Notes: generated from the letters alone by a model not told the origin. 64,000 nt of DNA from Cynocephalus volans (GCF_027409185.1 NC_084463.1:161611869-161675868); one strand, 5' to 3'; numbered from the stretch's first letter, positions 22,901 through 35,335 are shown. Translations and numbers: made by a program.

Positions 22901-25900
22901 AGAGAGGTTAAGTGACTTGTCTAAGGCCACAGGGCTGGGATGTTGTGAAGCTAGGATTCAAACTCAGATGCCTTTGGGTCCAGAGCTTGTATGCATGAAG
23001 TTCTACTGCCTCCACATTTTATAGAGGAGGAAACTGAGGCCCAAAGAGCAGCAGGGATGCCTTTAATCCTTCTGATTTCCCTCTGTGATCTTCTGCCTCT
23101 GTTTGCACAAGACTACTAGGAATGGGGCACTAGTTGGGGAAACACTTCCCAGGGGAGGTAGCTCTAGCTTCCTTTGGGTCTCCCACCTTTGCAACTGGGT
23201 TCTGGGGCTTACCAGACTGGAGGAGCTCGGCTTTGGTCTCCAGCTCATGAGCTTGGGCCTGCAATGGTTTCTCAGCCAGGTAGTAGCGGGCAAACCTCTG
23301 CAGAAGGATAGGAAAGTGTCAGCCCTGCCTGGCTTGACTGGGGTGTCTGGATCCCTTCCCACACACACTGGCTTAGAGGCTGGGGTCCCCCAGTGGTTGA
23401 CTCCTTTGGGGATCAGGGGTGAGCCCAGGTCTCCTCTGCCTCCCCTGGCCTCTCTCAGGAATTTGGACTCAGGACTGTCTGAGAGGCTCTGAGATGGGGC
23501 CTCAAACCCAACAACGTGCTCACCAGATGGAGCAGGCCCAGGTAGCACACGATGGACATAAGGATGCCCACGCAGGGCGTGATGAAGTACCCCAGGGCAG
23601 AGGTCTGGGCATCCATGCCACCTGCAACAGAAACTTCAGCTGCAGAGGAGAGGTGGGTGGTCCCACTGGCTCCCACCAGGCCTGTCCCACTTCCCAGAGC
23701 GCGCTTCTCAGATTCACCTACCAGAACCTTCCACACCTTCCTTTCACTGACAACCTTGGAGATCTTGTACAGGCCCCACACCAGCCCTTTGCTTCTCTCA
23801 CTTTTCCCTGTGTATCATTTTTGTTGAGCATCTACTATGTGCCAGGAGCTTTCTCTTATTGCATGCTCATTACCATCTGAGCAAGGGGCTATAATAATCA
23901 CTTAGGTGGGGAAACAGTACGGAGAGGTTAAGTGCTTTGTCCAGTGCCCCCACTAGTGAGCAGTGAAACAGATTCAAACCCAAGTCTGTCTGAATCCCAA
24001 ACCTAACCTGCCCCCTTCCCCCGTCTCAACCTTAACTCGCCTCCACATACCACCATTGGTCCCAGGAATCCCCCAAGTTAACCCAGTCCTCCCCAGTCAC
24101 TCTCCTCACTGTCGGGCCCAAGAGCCCTGCTCCCCAGCCCCAGACCCACTCCCACTTCCCATCACCCCATCATCCCCGTCTCCACCCAGAATCCAAGCAT
24201 TTCACTATCACAAGTCCTTCTGCTCCCCCAAACCCCAAAGGCCACCCCAGCCCTCCAGCCACCCAAGTCTACTCACTGGCCATGGACATGAGCATGGCAA
24301 GGGCAGCAAAGATCCCAGCCAGGCCCTGGCCGCTGAGGAAGAGGGTGCTGTAGGTGGAGGGCATGGTGCCCAGCTGCCCGAAGAGGCTGCCCTGCAGGAC
24401 TGCACTGAAGGCTGTGGAGAGATGGGGTGGGGGCCACCGCTCAACGAGGCAGACCTCGGGGGCTCCCTGGAGGAGGCATCAGCAGGGTGCATAGGGGACT
24501 CTGGGCCAGGTTGGGCAGGTATGAGCTTTCCTAGGGACTCGGGGCCCTCCGATGACTGCCTAGAATGGGCACTCCCCACATTCATTCCTCTTCTGAGGGG
24601 CAGCCATTGGTCTGCAGGCTGGTGGCCAGGATGCCTGCTCCTAGGTCACTGTGAGGCCTAGGACAAGTGACTTGTCCTTCCCCTCTGGGCTTTGGTTTCT
24701 CCATGAGGGATATGGGTGATAATGATGCTGTCTTCCCTTCCTGGATATGTTGGGCCCTTTCAGTTACAAAAAAGAGGCTGTGCTGAAGGCCTGGGTGAGC
24801 TGGCTGGGGGGTGGCGCGGGGCAGAGGTACTCACAGTTGATGAGACAGACGGAGGCCATGGTGATGGCGAAGAAGGGCCTGGGGCTCAGATCCACCTTGA
24901 CCAAAGCCGCCGTCAGGGCAAAGAGCATCAGCATGGCCAGCAGGCTGCCCAGAATCCGCAGCGCCTCAGGGATGCTGCTCAGAAGGGGGCAGAATGGCAC
25001 CAGTGGGGCCCAGGCCGGGCAAGAGGTTCAGCCTGGGGCTGGGCGGTTGCAGGGGGAGTGGAGACAGGATGGGCGGTCTTCCTGGGCCAGATGAAATTGC
25101 CTCCACAGGTGGGTGGGTGGGGCTCTGGGGTGGGGTGGGGTGGGGGTCCCTGGTGCGGGGGAGGGTGGCTCTCACCACTGGTACAGGAAGGAGTTGAGGA
25201 GGGTGAAGAGAAGCAGAGGCAGCTGGGACAGCAGCGTCACCCAGTTGTTGAAGTTGAAGTTGTCTGCAGGGCCCGTGTGGTTGGTGCTCGGGGTCTCAGC
25301 TGTGCTGTTGGCCCCTGCCAGCCGCCCCTGGAAGTACTATGAGATGGGGAGGTGGTGTAGGGTCAGGAACCCCCCAGCCTTCCCCCTCTATCTCCCCCAG
25401 TGCTTGTGATGGCTCGGTTAATGTCTGTGGGGACTGTCTGCCTTGTCCTTGTCCTGTCCCCAGCACCTAGCACACAGGCAGAGTTCCCTGGATGTGCACT
25501 GAATTGAATGGCTGAAGCCTGGGACAGAGACCAAGGCTTAAGAGCCCCCATCTTAGGCCTTGCTCCATCTTCGGGCCACCTCTCCTCTTCAGGGCCCTGG
25601 TTCCAGCCCCCACCCCCACTCTTGCAGCAGTTTCTAGATTCACTCATTCCGTGGGTATTTATTGAGTGCCTACTGTAAGCCAGGCTCTGGCCTAGGTGCT
25701 GACCAACTACATTCTCTCTGGAACATGCATCTTGTAGCTTCTCTCCCACCCACCTCCTCCCACCCCCACCCCTCACCCATGCCTCCCTATTGCCTGCGGA
25801 GCAAAGCCCCAAGTCTTTGGAACAGCATTTGGGGCCTTCCAGAATCAGATTCCTGGCCTCCCTTTTGTGGCCTGTTCTCCATCCTACTAAGGTTGATGCA

Positions 25901-27050
25901 CCCCAGACTTTGGATCTTTCTCTGAACTGGCTGGCTGTCCCTACGTCCATGCCTTTGCACGGCTGTCACCTCTGCCTGGACCGCCCTCTCCTCCCCTCCT
26001 GACTGGCCCCTGCCCACTCCCATGCACACTTTACCTTCCCTTTTCCCAAGTTACAAATCTCCTCCCAACCCTGGGGACCCCCAGCACTCTGTTCCAAGCC
26101 TGAGATGGCACGTGTCATGTTACATTATTAGTAGCTCTTTGACCCCCATCTTGCGCTCATGGTCAGGGGCTGATTCATCTTTGGGACTCCAGGGCCCAGT
26201 GCAGAGCCAGACACTCAAGAAGCATTTGGAAAATTGTTGCATTGAACATGTATGAATAACCCAGTCCCAGAGAGAATGCAAACCCCACATTTGTGCCTTT
26301 CCTTAAGAGAATGAACACTCCACGAGGACAGTGCCTTCCTCCGCTATGTTTCCTCCTGTGTCCGCAGTGCCTGGTCCACAGTAGGTGCACGTTAAATGTT
26401 TGTTGAATGAATGAATGTAATTCTTGCTATTTCAAAGAAAACCAAAGGCTTGGATAATCCACTTTTGAAGTGATTGGCCCAGGAATAACGACAAACAGGA
26501 GGTGGGTGGGTAGCTCCTTTGCTGGTTCCCCAGACCCCCTGAGCTGGTGGCCTTGCCCCTCTGGGATCTGGGCATTCCTGAAGTTTGGCTTTTCCAGCCA
26601 GAAGAGGGGCATCCCCCTCTCCGAGGCTCTGTGCTTCAGCCCACAAATGGGCACAATGAGGAGTCAAAGGCGACGTGGCGGGGCGGGCGGCGGTTGTGAC
26701 CCGGGCACTGCCACCGAGGCCGCGAGTCTCACCGGGATGGCGGTGATGAAGAAGTTCCAGGGAAGGAGGGTGCCCAGCCCCAGGATAAAGAAGCTGATCC
26801 CGACCAGGTGGTAGCTGTGGGGATCAGTCAGAAGGTCACCCCGAGGACGCACCCGCCTCGGCCGCCCCTCCCACCTGGCAGGCGGCCCCCTCCGGAGAGG
26901 GGACCACACCCCCCACCCCCGACTCAGGATTGAAGACTCGTTCAATCCGGTCTTCTCCGAGCCTCTGCGCGCCCACGGCCACCGGGGTCGCCCTGCGCAG
27001 CCCACCCGGTCCCCAGGTCACCTGTCCCGCGGGGCGTCTCCTCTCGCCAT
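19994..27050 (-). CDS. SLC29A2: SLC29A2, equilibrative nucleoside transporter 2 (ENT2)
   Basis: ENT2 carries nucleosides and nucleobases by facilitated diffusion across the plasma membrane. Twelve coding exons, in order: 27022-27050, 26733-26814, 25176-25336, 24835-24974, 24277-24411, 23524-23621, 23213-23297, 22514-22650, 22139-22244, 21948-22033, 20793-20992 and 19994-20105. They join to 456 codons, as in human, with no stop or shift. Residues 1-10 (MARGDAPRDS) precede TM1, which carries LLPWNFFITA (26-35). The TM1-TM2 outer loop has sequons N47 (NST) and N56 (NHT). The large cytosolic loop between TM6 and TM7 spans about 216-290 and is acidic (EKEPELEPDE). The ENT signature DWLGR is at 341-345. 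The C-terminus is SFLFKALL. All introns are GT-AG; the exon 8 donor (AAG|GTTCGG) is weak. Exon 12 begins GCAGGTGCTG, completing Arg420. Confidence 0.97.
20112..20792 (-). other. SLC29A2 intron 11
   Basis: The intron between the exons at 20793-20992 and 19994-20105. It has a GT donor (GTCTGGGG) and a pyrimidine-rich acceptor ending TTCTAG. No embedded repeat is obvious. Confidence 0.6.
21526..21680 (+). mobile_element. tRNA-derived SINE (CYN-like, GC-hairpin subfamily) in SLC29A2 intron 10
   Basis: Body GGCCGAGCCCGTGGCGCACT, B box GGTTCGGATCC, then 'ctatataggactgaccag' and a long pure A tail (21654-21680). Direct repeats aacattctctg flank it (21515-21525 and 21681-21691). It is antisense to SLC29A2. 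Confidence 0.88.
22790..22990 (+). repeat. MIR element in SLC29A2 intron 7
   Basis: Contains 'gtgccaggcaatgagttaag', 'gaggcccagagaggttaagt' and 'ctaaggccacagggctggga', the MIR core order. Confidence 0.8.
23820..23990 (+). repeat. MIR element in SLC29A2 intron 5
   Basis: Contains 'gagcatctactatgtgccag' and 'ggagaggttaagtgctttgt'. It is more diverged than the copy at 22.8 kb. Confidence 0.7.
25640..26420 (+). repeat. MIR fragment and L2 3' regions in SLC29A2 intron 2
   Basis: Positions 25645-25695 read 'tatttattgagtgcctactg' (MIR/L2-type). Positions 25780-26140 and 26340-26418 resemble L2 3' ends, including 'ctggtccacagtaggtgcac' followed by 'tttgttgaatgaatgaatg'. Boundaries are approximate. 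Confidence 0.55.
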
Positions 27051-28000
27051 GGCCGCCGCAGCGGGGTGCGCCGGGGCGGGAGGGCGGGGCCGGGTCTTCC
27101 GAATCCGAGTGGCGGGAGGACGGGAGCTGGGGAAGGAGCCGGGGTCGCTATCGGCGGGTCTCCAACTCCGCAGGCTCGGGCCTCGGCTCCGCCCCCGGGG
27201 CGGGGACAGGGGGTCGCACCACCCCTTCCCGGCCCGCACCGCGCACCCCGGCAGGGACGCCACACTCCGCGTCCCGGACCTCCCTGGGGGGGTCTCCGGA
27301 TCCCACCCGCTCCCTGCGCCGCGCGGGGAGGGCGCCCCGTCCCCACCTTTCCCGGCCGAGAGCTCCGGAGGACCTGGCGCCGGGTTCTCCCAGCTTCGCC
27401 AGCGCCGAGTTGTCGCCAGAGCCGCGCCTGCGCCCCCTAACGTCGGAGCCCACGCGGGGCGCACGCGGCGGGTCACCCGAGCCGGGCCCGGGCCTGTCGC
27501 CGGCGGTCGTGGCGGGCTGCGCCGAGCTGGGCCCCCCGGGAGGCCTAGGACAGGGCCAGGTGCCTGCGCTGGCGGCGTCCCCAGGCCGACCTGGAGGGCG
27601 GTCGGACAGACCGGCCCTTCTCCAGCAGGTGCCCGAGGAAGCGCCGGGCCTTTAGGGCGCGCAGCGCAGGCGCCGGCCCCGCCGGGCGTCCAGACGGGCT
27701 TCCTGGTGGCAGGGGGGCCCGGCTGCCCCGGGGGCAGGGAAGGGCTGAGCGAAGCCCCCAGGGTGAAGGGTGGCCGTGGGCGGGGGCCCGGGCTCCTCCC
27801 CGGCGCGTGCGGCGCCTTCCCAGCGCCGCCGTGTGTGCTTAGGGACAGCAGCGTGACTCTCAGCGGCGCCGCGGCACATCCCACATACGGAGACGCACCC
27901 ACCTCCGCTTCTGTTCTGTGAAACACTGAAACCATCGTAAACCGTTGCAATCTCAAAATGAATCCGCTCCGCTAACTCGTAATTTACCGCCGGGTGTGGT
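26800..28000 (-). promoter_or_regulatory. SLC29A2 CpG island, promoter and 5'UTR
   Basis: A CpG-dense stretch of about 1.2 kb surrounds the SLC29A2 start codon (27050-27048) and extends upstream. There is no TATA box near the ATG. GC-box-like runs (gggcggggcc near 27083 and cccgccccggg-type near 27190) are frequent. Overlapping open frames of 240-312 codons run on both strands; they have low-complexity Pro/Arg/Gly composition and no recognisable domain, so I treat them as composition artefacts. Confidence 0.65.
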
Positions 28001-29340
28001 TTCTGCGCAACCACCGTGCGCATCAGGGACGCTGGAGAAGTGAGCGGCGCTGTGTCACCAGTTATTTCGCAAGTATTGTTATTTTACAGCCGTTTCCAGG
28101 TCACGGGTGTTGGTCCTCCAGCCGACCGTGAGTCTGAGAGGCGAAGACGGTGCTCGTCAGTCTCGCCGTTTGACTGCCAGCATCTTGCGCCCCTGCCTGG
28201 TGCACGATCGGGGGTGAATGGATCGCAGGGACGTGCCGGTGATTTTAGGGAGAACAGGGACAGCACTCATTACATCAAAAGAGAAAGTTACTCTCTCTTT
28301 AATTTTCTTTCAAGCCTTGGGTGTATATCAAGGCGGGAAGCCTCCGTTTCGTGCTAATACTGGCCTCAGGGCATCTGCTGACGATTTTGTCAAAATACAA
28401 GTTAATAAGTTTCCTTTTTCCTACATTTATTTTTACAGTTTATTTTTAGGGCTACTCATATTGCTTTCGTATTTGTAATAGTGATATAAACATCTCTTTG
28501 AAAAATCCATCTATTTATGAAAAATGAGTCATTTAAAGAAAATAAAGTAAGTAGGCCTGAAGGTGGGCACAGCTATGGCACAAGTTTGGGGGGCACTGCG
28601 GGTGTTGAGGCGGTGAAGGAAGAGCTTGAGGACGTCTCAGGGAGAGAACAGCCTGTCCCAAGCCTAGAGACAGGAGAGTGCTGACACGTTCTGGGACATA
28701 CAAATAGGTCCCTTTGGCTGGCCTGGTGGGAAGAGGGGGCAGAGTCTCTAGGACAGCTGGGCTGGTGATGGCAGCCGGGAGAGCTGAGTGAGGAATTTGA
28801 ATTTTATTTCCAAGGAGAGGTTCTCAGCTTGATCAGACCCAGTCATCCTTGCAATAAATAATTTGTTACTATCCTGCGGTGAAATCCATATATAACAAAA
28901 CCTACCTATAAACAAAAAAGGTTAATGTCAATATAATATCCTAATTGTCCTACCTACAGAAGATAAATAAAGTATTTAGGAATAAAATAGTATGTAAAAT
29001 AGTATATATTTGAAAATGTTCATACTCAGGCCGATGAAGTAGCAGGGATGCCTGTCTCCTCCTTATAAAACCACAGCGAATGGTGCTGCTGCAAAAGCAC
29101 ACGCAATGCAGGTGCGCGGAGAAGCCGGCCACGCAAACACTGCTCATTCGCTGCTGGTGATGGCATTTTGTGAAACAGTGACCAGATCTTGGCAAAGTTC
29201 CAAACGAAACAAAGTGCAGCTGTCCCTCTGCACAGACAGTAGTGCATTACTGGAAAATGCTATGGATATTCAAGCTTTGCAAATAATCCTTGTACGTTGT
29301 GTCCATATGTAAAATAGATTTAGAATCTAGGCTCGGAAAA
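28000..29340. other. Intergenic, upstream of SLC29A2; nothing recognised
   Basis: The sequence becomes A/T-rich after the CpG island ends near 28.2 kb. No exon, structured RNA or clear repeat was identified. Confidence 0.4.
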
Positions 29341-29344
29341 TTAT

Positions 29345-31215
29345 CAACATAGTTTTTAAGAAACACATAGTACAGTTTTAGATTTACAGAAGAATTCAGC
29401 AAATACAGAGTTCCATATGCCCACCCCCCAGTTTCCCCTATTATTAACATCTTGCATTAGAGTGGTACATTTGTTATGATTGAGAACCAATACTGATAAA
29501 TTATTATTAACTAAAGTCCACAGTCTGCATTGAGGTCCACTCTTTGTGTTGTACATTCTATGAATTTTGACCAACGTGGGACGTCATGTGTCCACCATTA
29601 CAGTGTCATACAGAATAGTTTCCCTCCCTAAAGGTCCCTGGGTTTCATGTGCTCATCACCCCTCTTCTCCATCGCTCGAGCTTCTGGCAACCACTGGATC
29701 TTTTTACTGTCTCCATAGTTTTGCCTTTTCCAAAATGTCATGTAGTTGGAAACATACAGTATATAGGCTTTTCAGACTGGCTTTCACTTAGTGTATGCAT
29801 TTAAGGTTCTCAATAGCTCCTTTCTTTTTATTGCTAAACCATATTCCATTGTATGGATTACCAAAGCTTGTTTATCCATGTACCTCCTTCGGGACATCGT
29901 GGTTGCTTCCAGTTTTAGGTTATCATAAATAAAGCTGCTATACACATCTGTGTGCGGGTTTTTGTGTGGACATTAGTTGTCCATTCATTTGCGTAAATAG
30001 CCAGGAGCACCATTGCTAGATCATATGGTAAGACTGTTTAGTTTTGTAAGAAACTGCCAAATTATCTTCCAAAGTGTCTGTACCATTTTGCATCCCCACA
30101 TGCAATGAAACATTTCCTGCTGCTCCACATCCTGGCTGGCATTTGGTGTTGTCAGTGTTTTAGATTTTAGCTGATCATTAATAGGTAGGCAGTGGTATCC
30201 TGTTGTTCTAATTTACCATTTCCTAACGACATATGATAGTGTCTTTTCACATGCTTTCTTGCCACGTGAAAAGACACCATCATTGTAAGATGACGTGTCT
30301 ATTCACATCTTTTGCCTGTTTTTAAGTTGGGTTGTTGATTTTCTTATTGTTGAGTCGTAAGAGTTCTTTGATTATTTTGGATACAAGTCCCTTATCAGAT
30401 ATGTGTTGTATTAGTCTGTTTCTGTTGCTCATAACAAAATTCTTGAAACTGGGTGATTTATAAAGAAAAGGAAATTTATTGCTTACAGTTTCTGAGGCTG
30501 GGAAGTCCAAAGTCGAGGGAAGGCACCTGATGACAGCCTTGGTAGTGGCGACAATAACAGCAGAGTGTCACATTGTGAAGATGAAGCAGAGAGAGCGAGA
30601 GACCAACCTCGTCATGCACTCTCCTTTTATATCCCCAAGAACCATGCCCCTGACTGCCATTATTAATCCATTCACTACGGCAGGGTCCTAGAATCTAATC
30701 ACCTCTTCAAGGCCCCACCTCTCAGTTACCGTAATAGGGTTTCCCACCCTCTTAACGGTCACAGTGGGAATCAAGTTTCTAATACATAAAACTTGGGGGA
30801 CACAATTCAAGCCCCAGGGACAATCTACTGCATGTGTCTTTCGAGTATTTTCTCCCTGTCGGTGGCTTGTCTCTTTACTCTCTCAACAGTGTCTTTCATA
30901 GAGCAGGAGTTTTTAATTTTAATGACGGTCAACCTATCAAGTTTTTCTTTCATGGATCAGGCTTTTGGTGTTGTTTCTAAATACTCATCACCAAATCCAA
31001 GTTAACCTAGATTTTCTCCTGTGGTATCTTCTAGAAGTTTTATTGTTTTGTATTTTACATTTAGGTCAAAGGTCCATTTTGAGTTCATTTTTGTGAAAGA
31101 TGATTTTTCACCTACAGGAATGCCCAGGGAGTCAGTTAAAATTGTGCAGGATACAGGACAGTTTTTCCTTGTGTGGGATTGTCCTGTGCAATTGTTATCC
31201 CAGACGCCACCCACT
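29345..31215 (-). mobile_element. Old L1, antisense, interrupted by a MaLR LTR
   Basis: Antisense L1 3' text ('cagttttagatttacagaag', 29371-29390; 'catattccattgtatggatt', about 29849) continues through ORF2 to about 30405. It resumes after the LTR at about 30819 ('ttctccctgtcggtggcttg') to about 31215. Frames are broken. Confidence 0.7.
30408..30818 (-). mobile_element. ERVL-MaLR LTR (MST type), reversed, inside L1
   Basis: Begins 'tgtattagtctgtttctgtt', then 'aaactgggtgatttataaag' and 'cagtttctgaggctgggaag', and ends near 'cttgggggacacaattcaag'. It is very similar to the copies at 7.5 and 53.9 kb. Confidence 0.75.
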
Positions 31216-31699
31216 AATTGCCATTGCCACCTTCTCCACCATCATCGTGACTGCAAAAAAATCCTCAAATACAGTGTCACCGTTGGGGGTGATACTGTCC
31301 TTCTGAAAATCATTTCCCCTCAATATAGGAAACAGGGGACAGAGAGACAGAGGTGTTCAAGTGAGCTGTTTCAACGTCACTGTGGTTGCTATGAGTTGTA
31401 CCACAAATGCATCCATCCTAAATGATTTTCATTTTGCTTTGTTTTGAATTTCATATAAGTACAGCTTGCTTTTTAAAAAGTTGGCAGGCTTTTGAGATTC
31501 ATTCATAATGATGGATGCTGCTGTTTTTCATCCACTATTCACTGATGTGTAGTCTTCCACGTTTTATTTACCTTGTTGTATAAATGTTGCAGGCACTTGG
31601 CTTGTTTCCAGTTGTGTTCTAGTAGGAGCAATGCCACTCTGAATGGCATGGTACCCATTGTACATACCTCCTGGGGACCTGTGCAGGAGTTTCTATAGA

Positions 31700-31930
31700 C
31701 CAGGGTTTCTCAACCTCAGCACTATAGACATTTGCTAGATAATTCTTTGTTGTAGGGGCTGTCCTGTGTGCTGTAGGATGCCAAGCAGTCCTACAATCCC
31801 GGTGATCCCTGGCCACACCCACTAGATGGGTGCCAGTAGCACCTTCCCCCAAGTTGTGATCATCAACAGTGTCTCCAGGCATTGTCAAATGTCCCCTGGT
31901 GGCAAAATGTCCTTGGTTGAAAGCTACTGT
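31700..31930 (-). mobile_element. MER20-like hAT DNA transposon fragment, reversed
   Basis: Antisense text 'cagggtttctcaacctcagc', 'gctgtaggatgccaagcagt', 'ccctggccacacccactag' and 'aatgtcccctggtggcaaaa' corresponds to the MER20 consensus as I recall it. A second copy lies at 50.67 kb in plus orientation. Confidence 0.7.
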
Positions 31931-33082
31931 TATGGGGCACTTGTTCTCAGCTCTATCAGGCCCAAGACCTTTTTAAACAGTTTGTAAACCCACAAGAGAT
32001 TCACAGGTAACATAACCCATCTACACAATTTAAAAAACAACGATAATGTCATAAGTGCAATGCAAAGGAAAAATTAAATGAGAGAAATTTATAATAAATA
32101 ATAAGTATTTCAGCATGAAAATCTTTGGGCACAAGTACTCTAAAATGAAGAGTTAGATGCCTGCACTTACTTTTAATGAAACATGCAAATTTAAGAGAAG
32201 TAATAAGTCAGAAGTCAAGTTGATATAAAAAAAAACAGAAAAGTGAAAGTGCAGGAAGCCAGATGAACACCAGAATAAAAGCTGCACCTAGAATAAGTAA
32301 CAAAAAACCCAGTGTTATTTGTGTATGATAAGAGTAAGGGGGAAATAACTTTAATTGAAAACTAAATATCATGCCAAAATAAATGATAAACTGCCAAAGT
32401 AGAGAAAAATGTGAACCTATGATATTTTTGTAAATGACCTGAGATTTATTTATGATTTTAGCGTCTAAATAATTCCTGATCTAATGATATGGGGTTGGGA
32501 TATTGATGAAATACGTCAGAAGACATGTTTCCTGTTTTGCAGTCTCGCCACAAGTTAAGGCAGAGAGTGAGTCTCTAGTACTTGAGAATTTGGAGACTGT
32601 AATGTCTTTTGGTAAGCGAAGAGGAACATAGGGTGGGTTGGAAAACCAAGCAGTAATACAAGTGTAGGAGGTTGTAGGGTTGGTTAGGTAGGTTTCCGGG
32701 AACAGTATGTAAGATTTTTTAAAAATCCAGATAATTCCAATATAAGTAAATAATTTCAAAATGTAATTTTCAGATTGTAGGTTTCTTACCATTGGGTTAT
32801 AAATGTTTTAAAATATGACTTTAATAATATTAAGTATTTTTAAAGCAACTTTTGTTAATTAAGTGCAATGAGTTCCCTGCATTTCATTTATTGCCACCAA
32901 TTAATAATATTTTGTGCTAAGTCTGTTAAAAGGAATCTCCTTCAGATTTCTTCCGATACATATTCACAACTCATTTTGTTGCTTTTGCAGTAACTACACT
33001 GCTGTAATGAGAATCTGAAATAAATATGTTGTTGGAAATGTTGTGATACATTATTTTTCTTTTCAAAGAAGTGGAGATGAAA
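31931..33082. other. A/T-rich intergenic stretch, nothing recognised
   Basis: No exon or RNA gene is visible. Some parts (31960-32110, 'cagtttgtaaacccacaag' and following A-rich text) may be degraded LINE, but cannot be assigned. Confidence 0.35.
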
Positions 33083-33094
33083 GTCATAATTGGA

Positions 33095-33272
33095 GGGCCA
33101 GCCCCCGTGGCTCACTTGGGAGAGTGTGGTGCTGATAACACCATGGCCACGGGTTCGGATCCCTATATAGGGATGGCCGGTTAGCTCACTGGGTGAGCGT
33201 GGTGCTGACAACACCAAGTCAGGGGTTAGGATCCCCTTACCGGTCATTTTTATTTATTTTTTTTTAAAGAAT
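33095..33272 (+). mobile_element. Dimeric tRNA-Ile-derived SINE (CYN-like)
   Basis: First unit GGGCCAGCCCCCGTGGCTCA to 'ttcggatccctatataggga'; second unit 'ggccggttagctcactgggt' to 'ggatccccttaccggtcat'; then a T/A tail. Direct repeats gtcataattgga flank it (33083-33094 and 33273-33284). Confidence 0.88.
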
Positions 33273-33614
33273 GTCATAATTGGATCCAAAACCTTACCAA
33301 AATAAATTGATTAAATCATGTTTTGAGCTCAAACACTGTTTTAAGCTCAATTAGCCCTCCTTGTCACAGTTGGTTAACATTACATATGGGTTTATCACCC
33401 AAACCAGTACTGTAAATTCATACTGATCCTTAAATCTAGTCATCGTGTCTGTGTCTTTTAAAGTAGTATCCAAAATACTCTTAAAGTCTGTTCTTATCAA
33501 ATTATTACAAACATGGAAACTAGAAATTCTCTGCAAGCAGGATTATTTTTAAATCCTCTGATAATTCCCATCGTTTTAGTGGGATTGGTTAACCTCCTTT
33601 TCTAGCAGGTTAGC

Positions 33615-34735
33615 CTTTTCTTTTCTTTCTTTTTTTTAATTAATAAGCTTTATTTTTTTTAGAGTAGTTTTAGGTTCACAACAAAATTGAGTGGAAAGTA
33701 CAGAGATGCCATGTGTCTCCTGCCCCCACATGCACAGCCTCCCCCACTGTCAGCATCCTCTGGCAGAGTGGACATTTGTTACAGTCAACGAGCCTCCACT
33801 GACACATCATTATCACCCCAAGTCCACAGTTTAGATCAGGGTTCACTCTCGGTATTATACATTCTATGGGTTTTGACAAATGTACTGTGACATGAAGTAT
33901 CACGCAGAGTGGTTTCTCTGCTCTAAAAACCCTGGGTGCTCTCTCTGTTCATATCTCCCTCCCCACTAACCCCTGTCAATCACTGATCCTTTTACTGTTT
34001 CCACAATTTTGCCTTTTCCAGAATGTCGTGTAGTTGGAATCATAGTGGCCTTTTCAAATAGGCTTCTTTCACTTAGTAATAAGCATTTAAGTTTCCTCCA
34101 TGTCTTTTCATGGCTTGATATCTCATTTCTTTTAAATGCTGAATAACATTTCATTGTCTGGATGTACCTCAGCTTATGTCTTCACCTACTGAAATACATC
34201 GTGGTTGCTTCTAAGTTTTAGCAATTATGAATAAAGCTGTTTATAAACATCTGTGTGCATGTTTTTGCGTGATTTAAGTTTTCAGTTCCTTGGCCGAGCC
34301 CGTGGTGCACTCGGGAGAGTGCTGTGCTGGGAGTGCAGCGACACTCCCGCCGCGGGTTCGGATCCTATATAGGAATGGCCGGTGCCATTCACGAAAAAGC
34401 TGAGTGCCGATCACGAAAAAGACAAAAAAAAAAAAAAAGTTTTCAGTTCCTTTAGGTGTATTCCAAGGAGTGTGATTGCTGGATCATATGTTAAGAGTAT
34501 GTTTACTTTGCAAGAAACTGCCAAACTATCTTCCAAAGTAGCTGGACCATTTTGCAATCCAACCAGCAATGAATGAGTGTTCCTGTTGCTCCACATCCCT
34601 TCCAGCATTTGGTGTTGTCAGTGTTTTGGAATTTGGTCATTCTAACAGTTGTGCATAGTATATCATTGTTACTTTAATTTGCAATTTCCTAATGACGTTT
34701 GATGTTGAACATCTTTTCATGTCCTTAATGTTAAT
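33615..34735 (-). mobile_element. Old L1, antisense, interrupted by a SINE
   Basis: Antisense L1 3' text: 'ttttaggttcacaacaaaat', 'ttttgccttttccagaatgt', then after the SINE 'gaaactgccaaactatcttc'. The SINE at 34292-34436 inserted into it with intact duplications. Confidence 0.7.
34292..34436 (+). mobile_element. tRNA-derived SINE (CYN-like, GC-hairpin subfamily), young
   Basis: Body GGCCGAGCCCGTGGTGCACT, B box GGTTCGGATCC, A tail. Direct repeats aagttttcagttcctt flank it (34276-34291 and 34437-34452). The 3' half differs from the other two copies: 'gccattcacgaaaaagctga' is a rearranged or duplicated tail segment. Confidence 0.88.
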
Positions 34736-34744
34736 CTCCCTTTG

Positions 34745-35250
34745 AGAAGTGGTTAATCTCCCTTTGGGATGCTCAAGCGAGAGCCAACCCGTCCTCGGGA
34801 AATTAACGCTGAATTGGCGTTCTCTTCCTGCATTTATTTTCCAGACCAGGAAGTTACAGGAAAAGAACACAGGTGGGGTTATAGTTTAACAGTATAGGCT
34901 GGTAACTCTCAGTGAAACAAGCCAGATGACATTCCAGTAGACAATTAAGCGGTCTTATCAACACAAGCTTGATTGTAGCAAACATTCTTTCTTATAGCAA
35001 TTCCTCAGTATCTTTACACATCAATCAGTAACTAGTCTGTCTTTGAGCCAGCAACCTGCTGTGCCACAATTCTTATCTTACAACAGAGACTTATAGCCTG
35101 AAGAAAATTTCCAGCCCTCTGCAAGGTTAATATTTGAAACTGCAAGGCTTTGGAAAACCAGGCCCTGTGAAGTACATATGCTTTATAGTATATTCCACAT
35201 CCTGGGAAATTAACCTCTTTGGGGCTTCTCACTGCTTGGAAGAGATGGGC
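34745..35250 (-). mobile_element. LTR-like segment, family not assigned
   Basis: It lies between two antisense L1 fragments. On the minus strand it carries an AATAAA (plus 34833-34838) after 'cctggtctggaa', and upstream text 'gtttgctacaatcaagcttg', LTR-like in layout. A 15-base direct repeat gttaatctccctttg (34730-34744 and 34752-34766) sits at its left end. The assignment is tentative. Confidence 0.3.
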
Positions 35251-35335
35251 TTTGAGTAATCCTTTGTGTCTCCGTCACCCAGGGGAAGTGGGGTAACAAA
35301 TTCATGGGGGGGTGAAGCAATGCAAAGCAACATCT

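Noticed and set aside
26930-27956. Overlapping open frames of 241, 290 and 312 codons on both strands near the SLC29A2 start
   Set aside because: They lie in a CpG island where stop codons are rare, are rich in Pro/Arg/Gly, have no recognisable domain, and overlap each other on both strands.
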